Origin: Goniomonas avonlea
Lineage: Eukaryota > Cryptophyceae > Goniomonadida > Goniomonadaceae
Length of the DNA: 14,749 nt
Direction of reading: 5' to 3'
NCBI GenBank assembly: GCA_003573635.1
Contig: QUTJ01031675.1
Coordinates: 1-14,749 of the forward strand
This document shows, piece by piece, positions 9,461-14,749 of the stretch. The notes beneath the pieces are model-generated. The model did not search any database. It was not told where the DNA came from and worked only from the letters and a program-made list of their open reading frames with translations. Both the position numbers and the translations under genes were made by a program. Position 1 is the stretch's first letter. Every line of letters starts with the position of its first letter.

Positions 9461-9934
9461 ATGGCAAAGGATTACCCGATAAAGGTTGGGCCAAAGTACT
9501 GGCAGCCACCACCGATGAGGCACGCCAAGAGCTTCGTGGAGGAGAGCAGGGAGGCAACAGTGCTTGATGCGGAGGCCGAGCTGCTGTGCAAGCAGGTGTG
9601 GTCGAAGTACGACGTGGATCGCGACGGCTACATTCAGCCGGTGGAGCTGCACAGGATTCTCAAGGACCTCGGCGACAATTACACACTTGCCGAGGTTGAG
9701 GCAGCGTTTCCTCGTATCAACACCAGTGGGTCGGGCAAGCTGAACTTTGAGGAGTACACCAACTGGTGGCGCACCCTGAATTGGTTCGACAAACTGGCTG
9801 CCTACGAGGGGGATGTCGCAAGCCCGCGCCACCTGCCAACTTCAATCCCCGAGGCTTCTCCAAGCATTCATTCTCCAGCAAAGTCACTATTCGCAAGGCA
9901 GCTGGTTCAGCAACCATCATCGCCAGCGGCCTAA
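9461..9934 (+). CDS. EF-hand calcium-binding protein (157 aa, intronless)
   Basis: Likely a small calcium sensor; target unknown. The first EF-hand loop, DVDRDGYIQPVE (residues 51-62), has all canonical ligands: D1, D3, D5, G6, I8, E12. The second loop (87-98, NTSGSGKLNFEE) keeps G6, L8 and E12 but has Asn at position 1 and Ser at 3 and 5, so its calcium affinity is doubtful. It is followed by a tryptophan-rich helix, NWWRTLNWFDKL. The C-terminal 40 residues are Ser/Pro-rich and probably disordered. The start at 9461 has a strong context (ACCATGG); in-frame ATGs at 9437 and 9449 would add a Thr-rich extension. The gene differs from its neighbours in having no intron. It is divergent to the kinesin and convergent to the p25-alpha gene, with an AATAAA 83 nt after the stop. 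Alternative: an EF-hand subunit of a flagellar or cytoskeletal complex. Confidence 0.85.
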   Translation: MAKDYPIKVGPKYWQPPPMRHAKSFVEESREATVLDAEAELLCKQVWSKYDVDRDGYIQPVELHRILKDLGDNYTLAEVEAAFPRINTSGSGKLNFEEYTNWWRTLNWFDKLAAYEGDVASPRHLPTSIPEASPSIHSPAKSLFARQLVQQPSSPAA

Positions 9935-10016
9935 ATTGAGTTCTCACGATGACGTCTGAAGTAGTCAAGCATAATGTACTTTACCCCGGAGGAGCAAAGA
10001 CTTGCATGAGCAAAGC

Positions 10017-10028
10017 AATAAATTTATT
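10017..10028. terminator. Palindromic bidirectional poly(A) signal AATAAATTTATT
   Basis: The 12-bp perfect palindrome gives AATAAA on the + strand (10017-10022), 83 nt past the EF-hand stop codon, and AATAAA on the minus strand (10028-10023), 229 nt past the p25-alpha stop codon. It lies in the only spacer between two convergent genes. Confidence 0.55.
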
Positions 10029-10101
10029 ATCTACATTATGTCTGCCTCGCTGGTTGCCTTCTCACGGACGACACAATCTTCAATCATCCGATTTAGTCAT
10101 T

Positions 10102-10107
10102 TTTATT
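10102..10107 (-). terminator. Alternative AATAAA for the p25-alpha gene
   Basis: TTTATT on the + strand reads AATAAA on the minus strand, 150 nt beyond the p25-alpha stop codon. It is a nearer candidate than the shared palindrome. The rest of 9935-10256 holds no other gene. Confidence 0.4.
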
Positions 10108-10256
10108 CTAGGAGCAAAGAACCCACACCAACCAGGAAGCCGAAGAAATATGGATCTCCATGAACAACGGCGCTGCATCCCAGATCGATAACCTATACAA
10201 TATACAATCAGACCGAGTCGCTGTCAAGAAAGTGACCTTGGTCATCTTCGATTCCA

Positions 10257-12589
10257 TCACCAAGTGACGTAGGTGTTGGGAATCTTGGGCCCCAATCCAG
10301 GTCTCGTGAGGTCCGCCAGTGTGGCCTTGTAGAGCTGCGACGGGTGTGAAAAAGGGTCGAAACGGTCGGGTCAGAATGTACGAAGCGAAGCAAAAACACG
10401 GCGAAGATGAAGCGAGACGCACGACATCAGTGCGGCCTTCTTTGCCCTTGCCGGTACCATCGGCGTTGAAGCGATGAGGATGCGCTCCAGGATAGTAGAG
10501 TGGGTCAGTCAGATGGCTATCGTACTCCGCGAACTGCGCGTCGCAGGGTCAGTCTTGAGGCAAGGAGAAGAAAATATGAGGAGGAACGCTCCCAGTGAAG
10601 GAGACGGGTAGGGGGAGAAGTGGGCAGGAGAAGGTGGACATGGAGGGAAAAACGAAACTCGAGGCTTACCGTGCCGTGGACCACAGGGCCGTGCGAGTTT
10701 AAGACAATGTCAACCACACTGTTGGCACACGTTAGCAGAATCAACAGCGCAGACAAACAGACAAGCGATAGACGGGCACAGACAGACAGCAGAGAGACAG
10801 AGTCACGCCAGGGAGACACGTGCGACAGAGACAGGCAGACGGGAGCACAAGCAACGCCGAGCAATGCCATACTAGTAGGTTTCGAGACGCACCGAGCGAC
10901 TGGCACTGGGTCGGTGGGGAACTTTCGCTCTCCAAGTTGGGCCAGGGCGACCAGGAATCTGTCAAAGTCAAGCTTCCGCTCTGCTCTGCCCCTCGCTCCT
11001 GACTTGCTCGCCTGCGCAACACATCACGTCAACCCAAGGACAAGGGGGAGAGAGAGGCGAGAGGGCGCAGAGGGGTGGGGCGGGGGGAGACTCTCGACAC
11101 CTGGTCACATGTCTCCGAGATGGTGCTCCCAACCTGAAATGACCAAGGATGAAATCAGAGACAACGCCCTAGTCCAGAGGCTCAGCCAACCCTCAGAATC
11201 CAAGCCGAACACACAGCTAGAATTCGCCTGACAGGAAGCGAACGTTGCGCTCACAGAGATGGCAATAGGAGGAGCGTGTGCAATAGGAAGAGCATGCGCA
11301 CCACAGTGAACGCGAGGTCAACGTCCACGGGGGAGAGACCAGGGCCAATCAATCCAGTGTCGCGTGCCAGCTTGGCGAACCTGTTAATATAGTGTTACAG
11401 GGCTGTTTGGGTGCAATGGAAGCGTCAGGTTGGAAGCGAGATTGAGCACACACCGTGCTCCATCCATGAGAGGGGCCTTGCCGCTGCGGTCCCCGAAGAA
11501 GCAGAAGTCATCGAAGCAGTCCCGCAGCACGTCCTCCTCCTCCGCAGAAATCACACCGGCCCACGCCCTGGACTTTCGTCGTGGTGACGCTGACGGCCGT
11601 TTGGAAGAGGTGGATGGCGAGTGGGATCGCTGTGACCTGACGGATGCGGGAGATTGCGCACGCCGGGGGGTGTGGGACCTGGGCGTCACCGGTGCACGCG
11701 GAGTCACGGAGCCATGGCTGCTGGTTTGGTTTGACGAGGTCGCAGTTATGCTGGCCAGTTGCAGCCGGAGCTCAGAGTTCTCTTGTTCCGCCTGCAAAAA
11801 AGCGGTTGGTCGAATGTCCAGAATACACAATGTCACGTGCGCACCCGTGCATGCAGCTGGGCTTGCGCCTTCAGTCGCTGTGCAAAATCACGATTCTCAT
11901 TACGCAGAGCACGAGCTTTCTCCTTGGAGCGTTCCAACGCACGGAGAGACTTGTGCAGCAACGCACGCAACTGGTCCGCGCTCATGTGAGCCAAGGAGTC
12001 TGCAAGCAGGTCGTCCTCGTCCACCTCGTCATCATTGTCTTGCTGAAACGAACGCGTCGTCTGTCGAAGTGTGAGATCCAAGGCAACTAACTCATGAGGA
12101 GCGTACCTCTCCGGAGAGATCGTCGTTGCGTTGTCTGGAGTAGCTCGTGTCGCGAAGAGTCGCATGCGGAGCCAAATCATCTTCGTGGTGCTGCAGGAGT
12201 GTGAAAATTTGCTAGTGGAAACTGAGGAGCGGACTCACAAAGCTGTCTGTGAACTTTCGCCCGCAGTCGATAATGGCATCCTCCAGCCGAAGGACGGCCT
12301 CAGAAGCTTCGTTGCCATATTTGCATTCGGCAGCCATAAGCAGTGCAGACAAGAAATGCGGAAAGTCCAAATGCTGCTTGTCTGAAGACTTCGCGTGCGC
12401 AAATATCATCTCGACGTTTGCAGGTGTAAGGTTGCGATCGATGAGATCGGCATCATGGAACAGCTGCGTCGGGGGTGAGAACCGCTGCGCTCAGGCACTC
12501 GAACCAACCTGAACAAAAGTAAGCGCATCCATCATTGCAGTAGATCCGCCGCATAATTGAAGGAACACAGATTCCAGCTCGACAGACAT
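10257..12589 (-). CDS. Double p25-alpha (TPPP-like) domain protein (453 aa, 10 exons)
   Basis: Probable tubulin-binding protein of the TPPP/p25-alpha family, which binds and bundles microtubules and is linked to flagella. Exons on the minus strand: 12589-12509, 12463-12239, 12190-12107, 12042-11845, 11791-11454, 11380-11302, 11011-10893, 10718-10670, 10533-10423, 10334-10257; 1362 nt, all junctions in frame. Residues 1-77 resemble the first part of a p25-alpha domain (DADLIDRNLTPANVEMIF, then LDFPHFLSALLMAAE) but lack its glycine-rich end. Residues 131-225 are acidic, then helical. Residues 225-275 are a basic linker with repeated TP and SP sites. A complete p25-alpha domain follows at about 276-428: FDDFCFFGD, MDGARFAKLARDTGLIG, VDVDLAF, RKLDFDRFLVALAQLG, and the family signature GAHPHRFNADGTGKGKEGR. 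The tail contains LADLTRP, also seen in TPPP-like proteins. The last acceptor could instead lie 9 nt further on, removing three residues. The ATG at 12589 is preferred; the frame is open further upstream. Confidence 0.92.
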
Positions 12590-12902
12590 GGCCAACGTTG
12601 GGTGCTCGCTCTTGTTGTGCTGTGCTTGGGTGTGTTTTTTTTGTTTCGAGTGTGTGAAGCTGTGTGTGTTGTCTTGCTTGTAACTGCTCCGTATGAAATA
12701 TTCCGTGACCGGCATCCCTTTTACCATCAATCAAATGCACAAATTCGAATACAATGTGATTCCAGGATAATGACCGAACGAGTGCCGTGCCGAGTTTGCT
12801 ATCGTTCTTCGAGGAGAATTACGATCTGGCTCGTTGATAAGTGAACCTCCGGAGTGGGCCAGGACTGCGGACTGTCCGGACTGAGGCCTGGAAGCCGCCA
12901 GG
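12590..12902. promoter_or_regulatory. Shared divergent promoter region, p25-alpha gene / gene 4
   Basis: A 313-bp spacer between two head-to-head start codons. It contains a run of eight or more T (about 12635-12643) inside a GT-rich stretch, but no clear TATA box or other element. Open frames crossing it on both strands show no domain. Confidence 0.5.
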
Positions 12903-14320
12903 ATGGTGGACGCACAGCCTCCAGAAGCCGCTCTGAAAGAGAAGGACAAAAGTCCTTTGGACTTATTGCTTCGGAATGCGACTGGGCGCCTGGTTGGAGG
13001 AACTGTCGATATATTGGTGCTGTGAATCACGCCTTTGCATCTTGGGCTAATGTTGGAACAGATCCCCAGCAAGGCCGAACCACTCACGCTCAGGGCAACA
13101 AAAGTTCTTTCGTCGCGCCATGGAAAGGGCGCGGAAGAATATTTGGTGTGTTGGGAGGGAAAATTGATTCTTAAAGAGGAGGACAGCGGCAAAGGTGTGG
13201 TGCAACCCATCAGCTTCTCGTCTTGGCTGGACCACGAGGACGTCGTGGCAGCATGTCCGCACGTTATGCTGGATGATCACTTGTTCGAAAGCACTGCGCT
13301 TGCTGAAGAAACGGATGTGCGGCCGGTGCCTGACGGATTCGCCCTTGTGCGGAACAATCTCGAGGGCCTTCTGTCGGCAGTACAATCGACCGAAGGACCA
13401 ATTCTGTGCACGGTACCCCCCCTTCTGCTCCGGAGTTTTGTCCGCCTTGGACCTGCCATACTAACAGCCACTCCACAGATCTTAGACATCCTTTGTGGCT
13501 ACGTGAACACCGAGTGGGTTGGGCCGTTCCTCCAGGATTTGCCGAAATTGTTGGTGGAATACGTTGCCTCTGAGAACGAGGAGCTTCACAATAAAGCCGT
13601 GAAACTGTTGACCCTGCTCGCTAGCAAAGAAGACACTCGAGCTGCGACACTCCGGGCGATGATTGAACGACCTGAGCTGGTTGGCAACAGCCCAGAGCTC
13701 CTCCTGAAACTGTTCGCCGATTCTACAACCGCCACGGGAGTAGTGGCGCTCTTTCCCAACCCACCCAAGGTGCGGCCTGTGACAGCACACTCCTGTTATC
13801 ACCATTCTGACTTGAACCTGCCAGCTGGAGAGGTCGCTGCTGTTCAAGCTGGTGTGCGAGTACCAGGAGCTCCTCGCGCCACAAACTCGCCGGTCCACCT
13901 CCGCGGCGGGCGTCGCGCTGCTGGCTGCACTCTGCCGCGCACTCATGGTGCTCACATATGTGTATTGGCATATGCACATTGGAGCGTGATGGAGGGTGGA
14001 GATGTGGCATATGCTCTCTGGAGCTCAAAGACACACGACTCGAGGCGGACGCAGCACTCACACTCAGAAGACGCAGATGCACACTGACACCAGCGCAGAC
14101 ACAGACACCCGCAGTCTCACGAGTTGTTCAGGTGGCGTCGAATCCACTAGGAGACAACGCGAGCGCAGCGCCACCGCAAGCCGCCGCCAACCCTTCAGCC
14201 GGGTTGTCGATTTTTGTTTCGTCGTCGGGGCAAGAGGTACCGGAGAAAGTGGAGTTCAAGACCGTCGAAGCCTTTCCTTCTGAGGCGGCGTACGCCGTGT
14301 ATGTGCTCGAGACGGCGCAG
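12903..14320 (+). CDS. Unknown helical (ARM/HEAT-like) protein, 3' end beyond window
   Basis: Function not recognised. Exons: 12903-13016, 13062-13769, 13825-13947, and a fourth ending at 14320 that begins at 14132 or 14099 (both acceptors keep frame). Introns of 45 and 55 nt are GT-AG and phase 0; the 45-nt intron has an in-frame stop. The visible product is 378 or 389 residues, incomplete. Residues 1-130 have a mixed alpha/beta look (EEYLVCWEGKLILKEED at about 63-79). From about 131 to 315 leucine-rich amphipathic helices succeed one another (LVRNNLEGLLSAV, PPLLLRSFVRLG, LPKLLVEYVAS, NKAVKLLTLLAS), as in an alpha-solenoid, followed by an Ala/Pro-rich stretch. A donor (CAG|GTGCGC) after 14320 opens an intron running into the 170-bp repeats. 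Codon composition matches the neighbouring genes. A scaffold or adaptor role would be a guess. Confidence 0.75.
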
Positions 14321-14370
14321 GTGCGCACGCAAGACGACGGCACCCACATGACACCACATGACACGAGAGC

Positions 14371-14695
14371 GAGCAGGAGGGAGGGAGGTTGAGGGTGTGT
14401 TGGGCGCGCGCGCGGGGGGGTGCAGTGGCCTCCGCGGTACTGGACCACAATGTGTCAGCGTCGGGTCTAGAGTTGTGTCCCTGTGTCAGCCGGGACTAGG
14501 GTTGGGGCAGCGGCGCCTGCGGTGCGGGTGTGCGAGGTGCGAGCAAGAGGGAGGGAGGTTGAGGGTGTGTTGGGCGCGCACGGGGGGGGTGCAGTGGCCT
14601 CCGCGGTACTGGACCACAATGTGTCAGCGTCGGGTCTAGAGTTGTGTCCCTGTGTCAGCGTCGGGACTAGGGTTGGGGCAGCGGCGCCTGCGGCG
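14371..14695. repeat. 170-bp tandem duplication (second copy truncated)
   Basis: GAGCARGAGGGAGGGAGGTT starts at 14371 and again at 14541. The copies are nearly identical through GTGCAGTGGCCTCCGCGGTA, GGGTCTAGAGTTGTGTCCC and GGGGCAGCGGCGCCTGCGG, differing by small indels, and diverge at about 14693. It probably lies in the third large intron or the 3' part of gene 4. Confidence 0.92.
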
Positions 14696-14733
14696 TCATG
14701 TGGTGCCATGCGGTGTCATGCGGTGTCATGCGG
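14694..14733. repeat. Four 10-bp units, consensus TGTCATGCGG
   Basis: Units begin at 14694, 14704, 14714 and 14724; the first two are slightly diverged. They directly follow the truncated second copy of the 170-bp repeat. Nothing else is seen up to the window edge. Confidence 0.8.
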
Positions 14734-14749
14734 CACCTCGCGCACCCGC

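Noticed and set aside
11012-11301. Extra exon inside the 290-nt intron 6 of the p25-alpha gene
   Set aside because: Exons 6 and 7 join in phase 0 and give an uninterrupted p25-alpha domain; no additional residues are needed.

Overview
The window is nuclear DNA of a eukaryote. Its genes are split by short GT-AG introns (many 45-60 nt), use the standard code (reconstructed stops TAA and TGA), and are surrounded by microsatellites and minisatellites. A kinesin and a p25-alpha/TPPP-type protein point to a flagellated or ciliated unicellular organism. I cannot name the lineage.

Layout. Positions 1-4174 hold no gene I can support: two 9-bp minisatellite arrays, (CT)n and GA tracts, a long inverted repeat (961-1858), a 57-bp tandem duplication, a 300-nt polypurine tract and a cluster of hairpins. 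From 4175 the window is gene-dense, with four genes on alternating strands: (1) 9129-4175 (-), an N-terminal-motor kinesin in 16 exons, 1060 aa, complete; (2) 9461-9934 (+), a 157-aa EF-hand protein without introns; (3) 12589-10257 (-), a 453-aa protein in 10 exons with a partial and a complete p25-alpha domain joined by a basic Ser-Pro-rich linker; (4) 12903 to beyond the right edge (+), a helical, probably armadillo/HEAT-like protein of unknown function, with four exons visible. I derived the exon structures by hand from splice sites; every junction keeps the reading frame.

Genes 1 and 2 are head-to-head over about 330 bp, genes 2 and 3 are tail-to-tail, and genes 3 and 4 are head-to-head over about 310 bp. 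The convergent pair shares a palindrome, AATAAATTTATT, that presents a poly(A) signal on both strands. The kinesin is a microtubule motor and p25-alpha proteins bind or bundle tubulin, so the neighbourhood has a microtubule theme; the EF-hand protein could be a calcium sensor, but a functional link is inference.

The most interesting points are the duplicated p25-alpha architecture, three introns of length 3n that read through without a stop, the increase of intron length toward the 3' ends, the bidirectional poly(A) palindrome, and a 170-bp tandem duplication inside or next to gene 4.
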